A stretch of 64,000 bases of DNA, from contig JANYHD010000027.1 in NCBI GenBank assembly GCA_025359205.1, positions 124,001 through 188,000 on the forward strand. The letters are read 5' to 3'. Both the position numbers and the translations under genes were made by a program. Source of the stretch: Gammaproteobacteria bacterium. GTDB lineage: Bacteria; Pseudomonadota; Gammaproteobacteria; Steroidobacterales; Steroidobacteraceae. Positions 1-8,201 of the stretch are shown one piece after another. How positions within the stretch are numbered: position 1 is the stretch's first letter; each line of letters opens with the position of its first letter. Below the pieces are notes generated by a model, which had not been told where the DNA came from, did not search any database, and saw only the letters and a list, made by a program, of their open reading frames with translations.

Positions 1-1335
1 CACCAGGAATGTGCCCTGGAGCGGAGCGTCCTTGCCGTCGGTGCCATGCACCGTGATGCCAGTGTGCTCGTTGAAGTCGATCTTTTGGCCCGTGATCATG
101 GCCACGCCCGGCGACAGCGCGACCCAGGTCTGTGCACCACTGCTGACCGTGGTACCAGGCAGCTCGCGCACCATCATGCTGTTGACGACCGCCGTACTGG
201 CATTGCCGACGCTGATCGACAGCAGGTAAAGGGCCATGATGAAGCTCTTCATGCGCAGCGGCGCCTGCTTGTAGGAGAACTCCAGCGCCGTGATCGACAC
301 CAGCACTTCCGAAGCGGTCAGTACCACGTATGCCAGTATCTGCCACCACGCCGATACACTGTGACCGCCCTGAATGCGCCCCTCGATCCAGCTCACGATC
401 AGGAACGAGGCCCCAACCATGAACAGACCGATGCAAATCTTGCGCAGCGGGGTCACCTTGAAGTAGCGCCCCCACAGCGGATAGACGCCGAACGTGAAGA
501 TCGGCACCATGAGCAGGATCAGCAGGCCGTTGACCACCTGGATCTGCGCCGGCAGCAGCGTAATGCCAAAGCCCATGTTCTTGTCCATGAGATCGGAGGT
601 TGCCTGCAGCGTCCAGGTTTGGCCATTGCTCTGGTCCCATAGCGCCCAGAAGGCGGCGACGAACACATAGATGATCAGCAGGTTGCGCAGCAGTTTGAGT
701 CCGCTCGGAGAGAGGATGTCTTTGAGCCACTGCCCCCCGGCTGGCGGCACTACCGCGAATCGCTTGCGGCCCAGGAAGAAGACCAGCGTTGCCACGGCCA
801 TCATTGCCGCAGGCATGCCAAAGGCCGCCTTGGGCCCGTATTTATCCAGCAGCACCGGGCAAAAGAAGATGGAGATTGATGAACCCGCATTGATCGAGAG
901 ATAGAAGTAACTGAACGCGCGCTCGATCAGGTGCTGGTTGCGGCTGGTGAACTGATCGCCCACATTGGTCGAGACACAGGGCTTGATGCCCCCGGTGCCG
1001 AAGGCGATGAAACCCAGGCCGATCATCAGTGTTTCCGGGGTCTGAGGCCCGAACGCCAGCACCACGCAGCCCAGCACGTAAGCCATCGAAAAAACGATGA
1101 TCGTGCGGTATTTGCCCCAGAACACGTCCGAGACGACCGCGCCGACCAGCGGAAAGAAATAGGCACCCGCCTTGAACCAGCTCTGCCACTTCGTGGCGGT
1201 CGCCTGCCCGAAGTGCAACGTGCCAGTCATGTAGATGGTCAGGATCGCGTTGATGCCGTAGAAGCAGAAGCGCTCGGCAAACTCGTTGGCAATGATGTAG
1301 GGAATGCCTTTCGGCATTCTGTTGCTTTCGTCCAT
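1..1335 (-). CDS. POT/PTR2-family proton-coupled oligopeptide transporter (C-terminus cut by window edge)
   Basis: This inner-membrane symporter is predicted to import di- and tripeptides with protons. The visible 445 codons begin MDESNRMPKG and carry the family ExxER motif in the first helix (E18, E21, R22, followed by a FYG). Many hydrophobic helices follow. The frame is open to base 1, so the C-terminal part lies outside the window. The start at 1335 is preceded by AGGAG with about six bases of spacing. POT proteins are about 450 to 520 residues, so little may be missing. The nearest upstream gene is the EipA-like gene 33 bases away on the same strand, and the two may be cotranscribed. Substrate specificity within the family cannot be read from sequence. 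Confidence 0.9.
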   Translation of the reverse strand, partial: MDESNRMPKGIPYIIANEFAERFCFYGINAILTIYMTGTLHFGQATATKWQSWFKAGAYFFPLVGAVVSDVFWGKYRTIIVFSMAYVLGCVVLAFGPQTPETLMIGLGFIAFGTGGIKPCVSTNVGDQFTSRNQHLIERAFSYFYLSINAGSSISIFFCPVLLDKYGPKAAFGMPAAMMAVATLVFFLGRKRFAVVPPAGGQWLKDILSPSGLKLLRNLLIIYVFVAAFWALWDQSNGQTWTLQATSDLMDKNMGFGITLLPAQIQVVNGLLILLMVPIFTFGVYPLWGRYFKVTPLRKICIGLFMVGASFLIVSWIEGRIQGGHSVSAWWQILAYVVLTASEVLVSITALEFSYKQAPLRMKSFIMALYLLSISVGNASTAVVNSMMVRELPGTTVSSGAQTWVALSPGVAMITGQKIDFNEHTGITVHGTDGKDAPLQGTFLV

Positions 1336-1368
1336 GCGATCTCCTGACGGGCCTGCGGAGCCTTGGCT

Positions 1369-1962
1369 TCAGAACGGGTTGAGGCGTTTCTTCGGCGAGA
1401 AGTGCATGTAGCCAACGCTGACGCCCTGGCGCCAACCCACCCCAAAGCGCACCGGCGCAATCACGGTGCTGCCGTTCTGCACGTAGTTGACGCCGAAGCC
1501 GCCGACGAAATAGAGGCTCCCCTCGACGCCGGGGAATCGGCGGAACAGGTGCTCGCTATTGGGTAGCTCATAAATAAGCGCGAATACCTTGACCGCATTC
1601 GCTCCCACATCGAACCCGATCGAAGGACCCTGCCAGTAGACCTTCTGGCCGCCGCCGCCCTTGTAGTCGAGTTCGCCGTGGCCGTAACGCAGGCCAACAC
1701 CGACCGCGCCGCCGGCTTCTTCGCCGCGGATGATGGCAACCGGCTGGCCCTTCTCCTTCAGCACCTTCTGCAGCACCTTGCCCAGGTCCTGCGCACCATT
1801 CTTGAAGAAATCGTTGGCGGCCTTGGTGACTTCCTCGTCGCTGTAGGTGGCATGCGCAGCGGGCGCCGCCGGCGCACTGGCAGCCGATGCCAACGGTACT
1901 GCAATCCATGTTGATGACAGCAGCAGCGCGGACCAGAAAGAGGTTTTGCTCGTTCGATACAT
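1369..1962 (-). CDS. EipA-like (DUF1134) periplasmic envelope-integrity protein
   Basis: The 197-residue product begins MYRTSKTSFW and has a signal peptide of about 29 residues ending near ASAASA. The mature part, with glycine-rich strands such as GGEEAGGAVGVGLRYG and VGGFGVNYVQNGS, resembles DUF1134. Members of that family (EipA in Brucella) are soluble periplasmic proteins needed for envelope integrity. I chose the start at 1962 because AAGGAG lies seven bases upstream and the signal peptide begins there. A longer frame extending to 2310 has no such support and would run into the neighbouring genes. A role in the envelope is taken from the family and is not shown here. Confidence 0.75.
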   Translation of the reverse strand: MYRTSKTSFWSALLLSSTWIAVPLASAASAPAAPAAHATYSDEEVTKAANDFFKNGAQDLGKVLQKVLKEKGQPVAIIRGEEAGGAVGVGLRYGHGELDYKGGGGQKVYWQGPSIGFDVGANAVKVFALIYELPNSEHLFRRFPGVEGSLYFVGGFGVNYVQNGSTVIAPVRFGVGWRQGVSVGYMHFSPKKRLNPF

Positions 1963-2009
1963 ATCTGACTCCTTGAAGATTGAGACCCGCGCGCCCGGCG
2001 CCTCCGGCA

Positions 2010-2213
2010 TTAAGCCTGGGGCCGGCCGCCGCCGATCAGCCGTGCGGGCAGCATAACGACCGCGCGCAGGAAGGCAAACGCACCATCGAAGACGATGCCC
2101 ACGATGCGGAAGGGCAGCGAGATCAACCACAGCAAAGGCCACAGCAGCAACGCCAGCAGCGCCAGCGGCCAGCACAGCACCAGCAACACCAGCCACAACA
2201 ATAGCTTCAACAT
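2010..2213 (-). CDS. Small hydrophobic membrane protein, function unknown
   Basis: The 67-residue protein is almost entirely hydrophobic: a leucine/tryptophan-rich N-terminal half (residues 1 to about 33), then a second hydrophobic segment up to about residue 58, ending GGGRPQA. It should form two transmembrane helices. Its ATG overlaps the stop of the upstream ubiI-type gene (ATGTTGA), which indicates translational coupling. It therefore belongs to the ubiquinone/pepP operon. I do not recognise a named family. Involvement in quinone biosynthesis would be guesswork based on position only. Confidence 0.7.
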   Translation of the reverse strand: MLKLLLWLVLLVLCWPLALLALLLWPLLWLISLPFRIVGIVFDGAFAFLRAVVMLPARLIGGGRPQA

Positions 2214-3526
2214 GCAGCCTCCCTAGGGTCCACGGGATGCGTCGCGCTCGCGGGCCCGCGCTGCGCCAGTGCCGGCACCTCGCCCGCAAGTCCGAGGGCA
2301 CGGCGGGCAAATGCGCGTCGCACAGTCGCGTTCGCGCCCGCCAGCCCCAGCAGGCGCGCGGCCATCCAGCCAGCCGGACCCGGGCCGCGCGCGAAGACCT
2401 CGTTGAAGGCGCTCATCGTCCAGCTCATCAACGTGTCGTGCGTCAATCGTTCCTGTTCATAGCGCGTGAGGAGCCGCGCCGCGCCGGGATCCTCGCGCTC
2501 AGCCACGCCTCTGGCCAGCACCCCGCACAGTGCGGCCGCGTCCATGAACCCCAGGTTCACACCCTGCCCTGCCAGGGGGTGGATCACGTGTGCCGCATCA
2601 CCCACCAGTGCTACGCGCAAACCGACCAGCGTCACGGCGGTGGCGCGCCGCAACGGCACGAGCGCTCGTTCGCCGATCAGCCGTGTCGCGCCGAGTACGC
2701 CGTCGCTCGCCGCCTCGAGTCGCAGCGCGAATTCCACTGGCGGGAGCGCCATCAATTCTTCGGCCAGCGTATTGCCGGCCGACCAGACGATCGAACTGCT
2801 GCCATCGAACAGCGGCAGGAACGCGAGCGGTCCGCTGCCGAGGAATCGCTGCCAGGCTGTGTGTTGGTGCGGTTTCGCGGTGGCAATATTCGCGACGATC
2901 GCAGCCTGCCCATAGTCGTGCTCGCGCACCGGCAGGGCCAGCAGTTCGCGCACCTGCGAGCGCGCGCCGTCGGCCCCGACCACGAGCCGCGCCGTGTAAG
3001 CGCCCTGGTCCGTACCGAGCCGCGCAGCGGCTGCGTCGCTGGCGAGCGAGTGCAGGCGCGCGGCGATGACGCGCCCGCCCTGCTCGCTAAAGCTCGCGAG
3101 CGCGGCCGCGGCGAGCGCGCGATTCTCGACGATGTAGCCAAGGTTCGGTTCTGCCAATTCGGCCGCCGAGAATGCCAGCGTACCGGGGCCATCGGCCGGC
3201 GCTGATTCGTGCCAGATGCGCATGCGCTCGTAGGCGCACAGCCGCCCCTGCGGCAGTTGCTGCCAGGCGCCGGCATTGCGCAGCAGTTGCTCGCTGGCGC
3301 GCGAGATTGCCGCCACGCGCAGATCTGGCGGCGCGTCGGCGGAAATTGCGCCACTCGCAGTGGCACCGCTCGCAGCGGCGCCGATCGCGAGTTCTGGCGC
3401 GACCAGCGCGATGCGTGCGGGCGCGATGCCGCCGTGGCGCGCCAGCAGCGCCGCCGCGGTGGCACCGTTCGGGCCGCCGCCGACGACCACGACGTCAAAA
3501 TCCGTGTCCATGCGCGGCGTTTCCAT
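2207..3526 (-). CDS. ubiI: UbiI/VisC-type FAD-dependent ubiquinone hydroxylase
   Basis: This is a flavoprotein monooxygenase of the UbiH/UbiF/UbiI/COQ6 family, predicted to hydroxylate the ring of a polyprenylphenol on the way to ubiquinone. The N-terminal Rossmann motif VVVVGGGPNGA binds FAD. The C-terminal motif VGDAAHVIHPLAGQGVNLGF is of the UbiI/UbiF type, unlike the GNAAQ version in the neighbouring UbiH. I chose the start METPRMDTDF at 3526 because its ATG overlaps the stop of ubiH as ATGA; a longer frame reaches 3661 but would lie inside ubiH. The order pepP-ubiH-ubiI is the E. coli order, which supports the assignment. Which carbon it hydroxylates (C5 or other) is inferred. Confidence 0.85.
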   Translation of the reverse strand: METPRMDTDFDVVVVGGGPNGATAAALLARHGGIAPARIALVAPELAIGAAASGATASGAISADAPPDLRVAAISRASEQLLRNAGAWQQLPQGRLCAYERMRIWHESAPADGPGTLAFSAAELAEPNLGYIVENRALAAAALASFSEQGGRVIAARLHSLASDAAAARLGTDQGAYTARLVVGADGARSQVRELLALPVREHDYGQAAIVANIATAKPHQHTAWQRFLGSGPLAFLPLFDGSSSIVWSAGNTLAEELMALPPVEFALRLEAASDGVLGATRLIGERALVPLRRATAVTLVGLRVALVGDAAHVIHPLAGQGVNLGFMDAAALCGVLARGVAEREDPGAARLLTRYEQERLTHDTLMSWTMSAFNEVFARGPGPAGWMAARLLGLAGANATVRRAFARRALGLAGEVPALAQRGPASATHPVDPREAAC

Positions 3527-4785
3527 CAGTTCACCGGCAGGCCGCGTAGCAGCCGCGGCGTATCGCCGCCGAATCCCCAGCTCAGGCGCGACAGCGCACG
3601 CTTCGCGCCGGGCGCCAGGTCGAACAGCGCCAGTCCCAGGGTGCGCCCTAGCGCCATGCACGGACGATCGCTGGCGAACAGGCGCACGAGGCCGTCGGTG
3701 AACCCGATCATGCCGCGTCGGTCGACGGCGCGCCGGCGCTCGTATTGTTCGAGCACGGCTGGCGCGCCCGGATCCGCTGCGGCAGCCAGAATCTCGGCCA
3801 ACAGTGCTGCATCGCGCAGGCCGAGGTTAAAACCCTGCCCCGCCACCGGATGAAGCGACTGCGCCGCGTTGCCCACCAGCGCGGCGCGCGTGCCCACCAT
3901 GCTCTCGGCGCGACTCAGCCGCAGCGGATAAGTCGCGCGCGCGCCCACGCGCGTGATGCGGCCTATGCGCCAGCCGAAATCCTGCTGCAGGGCGACGCCA
4001 AACGCGCCGTCATCGAGCGCGCAAACCTGCTGGGCGCGATCCGGCGCGAGCGTCCAGACCACCGTGTAGCGACCGTCGGCCAGCGGCAGCACCGCCAGAG
4101 GCCCCGTGGCGGTGAAGCGTTCATAGGCGATGCCGGCCGAGGGCAGGTCGGTGGCAACGTGCACCACCACCGCCACCTGTTCGTAGTCCTCGATCTCGGC
4201 GGCGATGCCTGCCGCGGCCCGCACCAGCGATTGCGCGCCATCCGCCGCAACCACGACGCGCGCCGCGACAATCTCGGTGGTGCCACTCGACCCGCTGCCG
4301 CCGCCGGTCCCGGTGTTGCTGCCCGTGCTGACCCGAAGATGCGCTGCATCGGCGTCCAGCTGCAGCTCGCGAAGCTGCGCCGGGTTGCGGATCGCGATCG
4401 AGGGTTGCGCCGCGAGTTGCTGCCACAGCGCCAGGCCGAGCTGGCGGTTGGGCACCACGTAGCCCAGCGCCTCGAGTCCCTGTTCCGAGGCCGTCAGGCG
4501 CGCTGCGCCAGCGCGGCCCGCGTCCGAGACCCGGATCTCCGTCACGGCTCCCGCATGCGCGGCCAGTCGCGGCCAGACGCCCAGCGTCTCAAACACGCGC
4601 CGGCTGCCATTGCCGAGCGCCGTGGTGCGTTCATCGAAGCTGGGCTGGTGGGCCGAGTCTGGAACGACGGCTTCGATCAGCAGCACGCGCTTAGCCGTGC
4701 CAGCCAGCGCGAGCGCCAGGCTGGCACCGACCATGCCGCCGCCGACGATGGCAATGTCGACTTGCGTCACAGTCGCCCTATTCAT
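3526..4785 (-). CDS. ubiH: 2-octaprenyl-6-methoxyphenyl hydroxylase UbiH
   Basis: This FAD monooxygenase of ubiquinone biosynthesis is 419 residues. The FAD-binding motif is VDIAIVGGGMVGAS at residues 9 to 22. The second flavin motif reads VGNAAQSLHPVAGQGFNLGL, the NAAQ variant typical of UbiH. Residues about 154 to 170 form a Gly/Ser/Thr-rich stretch (STGSNTGTGGGSGSSG) that looks like a lineage-specific surface loop. The ATG overlaps the pepP stop (pepP ends at 4782), and its own stop overlaps ubiI. Translation along pepP-ubiH-ubiI is therefore tightly coupled. Confidence 0.9.
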   Translation of the reverse strand: MNRATVTQVDIAIVGGGMVGASLALALAGTAKRVLLIEAVVPDSAHQPSFDERTTALGNGSRRVFETLGVWPRLAAHAGAVTEIRVSDAGRAGAARLTASEQGLEALGYVVPNRQLGLALWQQLAAQPSIAIRNPAQLRELQLDADAAHLRVSTGSNTGTGGGSGSSGTTEIVAARVVVAADGAQSLVRAAAGIAAEIEDYEQVAVVVHVATDLPSAGIAYERFTATGPLAVLPLADGRYTVVWTLAPDRAQQVCALDDGAFGVALQQDFGWRIGRITRVGARATYPLRLSRAESMVGTRAALVGNAAQSLHPVAGQGFNLGLRDAALLAEILAAAADPGAPAVLEQYERRRAVDRRGMIGFTDGLVRLFASDRPCMALGRTLGLALFDLAPGAKRALSRLSWGFGGDTPRLLRGLPVN

Positions 4786-6098
4786 GCCGCCGCCATCAGC
4801 TTTTCGATTTCATCGGGGTCGGTGGGCACCAGCGCGGTCAGTACCTCATGGCCCTTGGCCGTGACCGCCACGTCGTCCTCGATGCGGATGCCGATGTTCC
4901 AGTAGCGCTTCGGCACGCCGCGCGTGCCGGCGGGTATGTAAATGCCGGGTTCTACGGTCAACACCATGCCGGGCTCGAACACGCGCCATTCATCGCCCAC
5001 CTTGTAATCGCCGACATCGTGCACGTCGATGCCGAGCCAGTGACCGGTGCGGTGCATGAAGAATTTCCGGTAGGCGCCGTCCTTGATGAGACTGGCCAGC
5101 GGGCCCTTGAGCAGGCCCAGCCGCACCAGCCCCTGCGTGATGGCCCGCACCGCGGCGTCGTGCGGCTCGTTCCAGTGGTTGCCCGGTTTCACCTTCGCTA
5201 AGGCCGCGTGCTGCGCCGCCAGCACCACTTCGTAGACCGCGCGTTGCTCGGGACTGTAGCGGCCGTTCACCGGGAAGGTGCGGGTGATGTCCGAGGCGTA
5301 GTACTGGTGCTCGCAACCCGCGTCGATCAGCAGCAGGTCGCCATCCTTCAGCGGCTGGCTGTTCTCGGCATAGTGCAGCACGCAGGAATTGGCGCCACCA
5401 CCGACGATGGGGTGGTAGGAAATATCGGCGCCATGGCGGCCGAACTCGTGCACGAGTTCGGCCATCACCTGGTACTCGGTGCGTCCGGGGCGGCAGAATT
5501 TCATGGCGCGGATGTGCGCCCCCGCGCCGATGGCGCCCGAGCGGCGCATGATCACCAGCTCGTTGCGGCTCTTGTAGAGCCGCATGTCGTGCAGCACGTG
5601 ATCGAGGGCCACGAATTCCTGCGGCGGATGCGTGCCGGAGCGTGCCTGCGAACGGAGCGTATTCACCCAACCGACCACGCGCTGGTCGAAGTCGTGGTAC
5701 TTGCCCATCGTGTGGTACACGCGCGCCCGGGTTTCCAGGAGTCCGGGCAGGATGTCGTCCAGGTCGGTGATTGGGAAGGCATCGTCGGCGCCGTAGTCGC
5801 GCCGCGCGCCCTCAGGGCCGGCGCGCCGCCCGTCCCAGATCTCGCGCGCCGCGTTGCGCTCGCGCATGAACATCACGAATTCACCCTGCGAGCGGCCCGG
5901 GATCAGCACCGCCACCGCCTCGGGTTCGCCGAAACCCGTGAGGTAGTGGAAATCGCTGTCCTGGCGGAAGTTATAGAGCACGTCGTTGTTGCGCGTGCGC
6001 TCGGGGGCCGCAGGCAGGATCGCGATTGCATCCTTGCCCATGAGCCGCATCAGCTGGCGGCGGCGGCGCGCGAATTCCTCGCTCATTTTGGCGGGCAT
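4782..6098 (-). CDS. pepP: Xaa-Pro aminopeptidase P
   Basis: This cytosolic metallopeptidase removes N-terminal residues that precede proline. The 438-residue product has an N-terminal aminopeptidase-P domain and a C-terminal pita-bread domain. The dinuclear metal ligands are visible: the two aspartates in LLIDAGCEHQYYASDITRT, the histidine in HRTGHWLGIDVHD, and glutamates in TVEPGIY and IRIEDDV. The start MPAKMSEEF lies 12 bases after ygfB; an internal MSEEF start five codons on is possible. Its place between ygfB and ubiH is conserved in gammaproteobacteria. Confidence 0.93.
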   Translation of the reverse strand: MPAKMSEEFARRRRQLMRLMGKDAIAILPAAPERTRNNDVLYNFRQDSDFHYLTGFGEPEAVAVLIPGRSQGEFVMFMRERNAAREIWDGRRAGPEGARRDYGADDAFPITDLDDILPGLLETRARVYHTMGKYHDFDQRVVGWVNTLRSQARSGTHPPQEFVALDHVLHDMRLYKSRNELVIMRRSGAIGAGAHIRAMKFCRPGRTEYQVMAELVHEFGRHGADISYHPIVGGGANSCVLHYAENSQPLKDGDLLLIDAGCEHQYYASDITRTFPVNGRYSPEQRAVYEVVLAAQHAALAKVKPGNHWNEPHDAAVRAITQGLVRLGLLKGPLASLIKDGAYRKFFMHRTGHWLGIDVHDVGDYKVGDEWRVFEPGMVLTVEPGIYIPAGTRGVPKRYWNIGIRIEDDVAVTAKGHEVLTALVPTDPDEIEKLMAAA

Positions 6099-6110
6099 TT
6101 GCTCTGGCCC

Positions 6111-6677
6111 TTAGTGCAGCGAAACGCCCGGTGGGGGCGGCGCCGGTTGGCGCGTGGCGCCCAGCTCCTCGAACACCACCTGCACGCCGACGCGGACGAA
6201 CTCCACCAGCTCGGCCAGTGCCGCTTCGTTGGCTTCGATCCCTTCGCGCGCGTCGACCCCGGCGCGCATGATCTGCGCCAGGTCGCGCACGATCTCCCCC
6301 GCGTCGCCCGGGAGCTGCTCTGGATCCGCCGCGCCGCTGGTGCCCAGCCCATAGACGAAGCCATTGCACCATAATGTGAGTGCCTCGGTGCGCTGCTCGA
6401 TCGGCGCGTCATCGTCGGGCATCAGCAACTCGAACTGCATCTGCGTGCCCTGGAGCGCGGCGCGCGTGGCATCGTAAAGTTCGCGCAAGGAAGGTACGGC
6501 CGCTACGCCCGGCGCAACGCCCTCAGGCAGGATCTCCGCCAGCCAGTCGTCGAAACCGTAGGCACCGGCGGCGCACAGCGCGCCCGCCAGCGTGCCGTGG
6601 GCCTCGGCGGGTTCAGCGACCGCACGGGAGGCCGCCATCAGGCGCTGGATCTGCTCGTAATTGCTGGAACTGGCCAC
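6111..6677 (-). CDS. ygfB: UPF0149 family protein YgfB
   Basis: This is a 188-residue helical protein of the YgfB/YecA family, starting at GTG (MASSSNYEQIQRLM) with GGAA a few bases upstream. The family hallmark is the helical N-terminal half with AHGTLAGALCA and the FVYGL(G) region with a single functional Cys/Trp cluster (LWCNGFVYGLG). YgfB proteins are small cytosolic proteins; in Pseudomonas a member has been connected to control of cell-wall recycling genes, but in most species the role is unknown. It is the first gene of the ygfB-pepP-ubiH-ubiI operon and diverges from the zapA pair. Confidence 0.85.
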   Translation of the reverse strand: MASSSNYEQIQRLMAASRAVAEPAEAHGTLAGALCAAGAYGFDDWLAEILPEGVAPGVAAVPSLRELYDATRAALQGTQMQFELLMPDDDAPIEQRTEALTLWCNGFVYGLGTSGAADPEQLPGDAGEIVRDLAQIMRAGVDAREGIEANEAALAELVEFVRVGVQVVFEELGATRQPAPPPPGVSLH

Positions 6678-6776
6678 GTGCTTCCGTCAAGCTTGAGAGT
6701 GTGCCCGCTGGCATGGTAGGGCCCGTCCCGGCGGCACGCAACAGGCCACCTACAGCATTAACCTACCGCAATTCGA

Positions 6777-6806
6777 TTGACCGCGCTCGTGGCGCGGAAC
6801 TATAGT
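6777..6806 (+). promoter_or_regulatory. Sigma70-like promoter of the zapB-like/zapA pair, six bases before the ATG
   Basis: TTGACC (6777-6782) and TATAGT (6801-6806) are separated by 18 bases. The ATG of the next gene is at 6813, so transcription starting 6 to 7 bases after the -10 would begin at or next to the A of the ATG. No Shine-Dalgarno sequence can fit. The mRNA is probably leaderless. Confidence 0.65.
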
Positions 6807-6812
6807 TTTCAC

Positions 6813-7046
6813 ATGGCCGACAACGAAAAAAGCAGCGGCGCGGAGCTTGAGCTCAAGCGCCTGGAAATACGCCTCGAAGAACTGATCGCCACCGTGCACC
6901 GCCTCAAGGACGAGAATCGTGCGCTGCGTACGCGCCAGGACAGCCTGGCGAGCGAGAAGACCACGGTGATGAACCGCAGCGAGCAGGTGCGCGCGCGGGT
7001 CGAGGCGATGATCGGCCGCCTCAAGGCCATGGAGCGCACCGCGTGA
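6813..7046 (+). CDS. TIGR02449-type ZapB-like coiled-coil protein
   Basis: The 77-residue product, starting MADNEKSSGAELELK, is one long charged coiled coil (heptads through RLEIRLEELIATVHRLKDEN) with no membrane segment. It fits the short family found next to zapA in gammaproteobacteria, and it resembles ZapB, the division protein that binds ZapA. Its stop overlaps the GTG start of zapA (GTGA), so the two are made together. A partner role with ZapA at the division ring is inferred from size, coiled coil and coupling. A longer frame from 6777 would overlap the promoter and was rejected. Confidence 0.75.
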   Translation: MADNEKSSGAELELKRLEIRLEELIATVHRLKDENRALRTRQDSLASEKTTVMNRSEQVRARVEAMIGRLKAMERTA

Positions 7047-7360
7047 GCGAGGCCGAGGGCACCCGCGTCAGCGTCCGCATCCTCGACAAGGACTATTTCG
7101 TCGCCTGCCCCAAAGAGGAGCGTGGCGACCTGATCGATAGTGCGGCGTTCCTCAATTCCCGCATGAAGGAAATCCGCGACACCGGCAAAGTAGTCGGCGC
7201 GGACCGCATTGCCGTGATGGCCGCCCTGAATATCGCCAATGAAATGCTGCGCCAGCGTGAACGGGATCACGGTTCGCAGAGCGAACTCGGCACCCGCATC
7301 AAGTTGCTGCGCGAGCGCGTCGAAACCGCGCTCCAGAAAGGGCAACAGCTCGATCTTTAG
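7043..7360 (+). CDS. zapA: Cell division protein ZapA
   Basis: ZapA stabilises FtsZ filaments at mid-cell. The 105-residue protein begins at GTG overlapping the upstream stop. It has the N-terminal globular part (VSVRILDKDYFVACPKEER, then LIDSAAFLNSRM) and a C-terminal coiled coil (ALNIANEMLRQRERDH onward), the normal ZapA architecture and length. The 6S RNA gene lies immediately downstream, as in E. coli. Confidence 0.93.
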   Translation: MSEAEGTRVSVRILDKDYFVACPKEERGDLIDSAAFLNSRMKEIRDTGKVVGADRIAVMAALNIANEMLRQRERDHGSQSELGTRIKLLRERVETALQKGQQLDL

Positions 7361-7375
7361 TGTAGAGTCGGGACC

Positions 7376-7563
7376 GCGTCACCTGTGGTGTTCGATAAGC
7401 GGGCTGGGTTACCTCTCGACCCTAAGTTGAAACACCCCGGGATCTGACTTTGCTGGCAGCATTGTGCAGGTCTGCCTTGAGCAGAAAGCCTTACCTGCCG
7501 CAGGAAGTCCCACTTGTTGCTCTGGTCGAGAGCAACGGTTCGCACCGGCATTGCGGGTGACGC
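7376..7563 (+). ncRNA. ssrS: 6S RNA
   Basis: The 188-base segment between zapA and 5-formyl-THF cyclo-ligase occupies the exact genomic position of ssrS in gammaproteobacteria. The ends pair (GCGTCACC at 7376-7383 with GGTGACGC at 7556-7563), giving the closing stem. The conserved element TTCG..AGCGGG appears at 7391-7402. The 3' half holds the typical AGAAAGCCTTACCTGCCG-like segment near 7481. 6S RNA mimics an open promoter and sequesters sigma70 RNA polymerase in stationary phase. The exact ends are inferred from the closing stem. No protein gene is needed here: the in-frame extension of the next gene through this region is not coding. Confidence 0.88.
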
Positions 7564-7589
7564 TTTATTCTCTCGAACGGCGCAATAGC

Positions 7590-8198
7590 GTGACCACGAC
7601 CGCCGTCTCCCAGGCCAGCGCGCGCCGCTCACTGCGGCGCGAGCTTTGGGCGCGCCGCGCCGCAAAGCCGCGCGCCGCGCGCCGCGCGGCCGGCCGCCTC
7701 ATCAGCGCCCACCTGGCACGTGCCCCCTGGTTCCGGCCCGGCATTGCCATCGCGCTGTACCTGTCGCGCGGTTCCGAGGTCGACACGGCAGCGCTCCTCG
7801 CGCTTGCGCGCCGGCGGGGTTGCCGCGTGTACCTGCCGCGAATCACCGACTACGTCGCGCACCGCATGCTGATGGTCCGTGACGGTGGCGCCGGACGGGC
7901 GCTGAACCGCTACCGCATCGCCGAACCGCGCGGCGCCGCCACGCTGCCCGCGCAGGCGTTTGCGCTCGTGCTCATGCCGCTGGTCGGATTCGACGGCAAG
8001 GGCAACCGGCTCGGCAATGGTGCGGGCTATTACGACAGGTTCGTTGCTGACAGGCGTGGTCGGTATGGGAAACCTCTACTGATAGGCATCGCGTTCGAGT
8101 GCCAGCGCCTCGATGCACTCCCCTCCGCCGCGCATGACGTGCCGCTCGACGGCGTGATCACCGAGCGCGGCCTCCAATATTTCCAGCGGAGGTCCTGA
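7590..8198 (+). CDS. 5-formyltetrahydrofolate cyclo-ligase
   Basis: This enzyme converts 5-formyl-THF to 5,10-methenyl-THF using ATP. The substrate/ATP motif GNRLGNGAGYYDRF is present near residue 150. The N-terminus is strongly basic ([23 protein letters not shown]), as is usual for the family's first helix. I chose the GTG at 7590 (VTTTAVSQAS); the frame stays open upstream to 7464, but that part is 6S RNA. The gene is the ygfA counterpart and is commonly cotranscribed with 6S RNA. Confidence 0.88.
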   Translation: MTTTAVSQASARRSLRRELWARRAAKPRAARRAAGRLISAHLARAPWFRPGIAIALYLSRGSEVDTAALLALARRRGCRVYLPRITDYVAHRMLMVRDGGAGRALNRYRIAEPRGAATLPAQAFALVLMPLVGFDGKGNRLGNGAGYYDRFVADRRGRYGKPLLIGIAFECQRLDALPSAAHDVPLDGVITERGLQYFQRRS

Positions 8199-8201
8199 AC
8201 C

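Noticed and set aside
7464-7589. In-frame N-terminal extension of 5-formyl-THF cyclo-ligase
   Set aside because: The bases belong to 6S RNA, and the extension has no homology with the enzyme.
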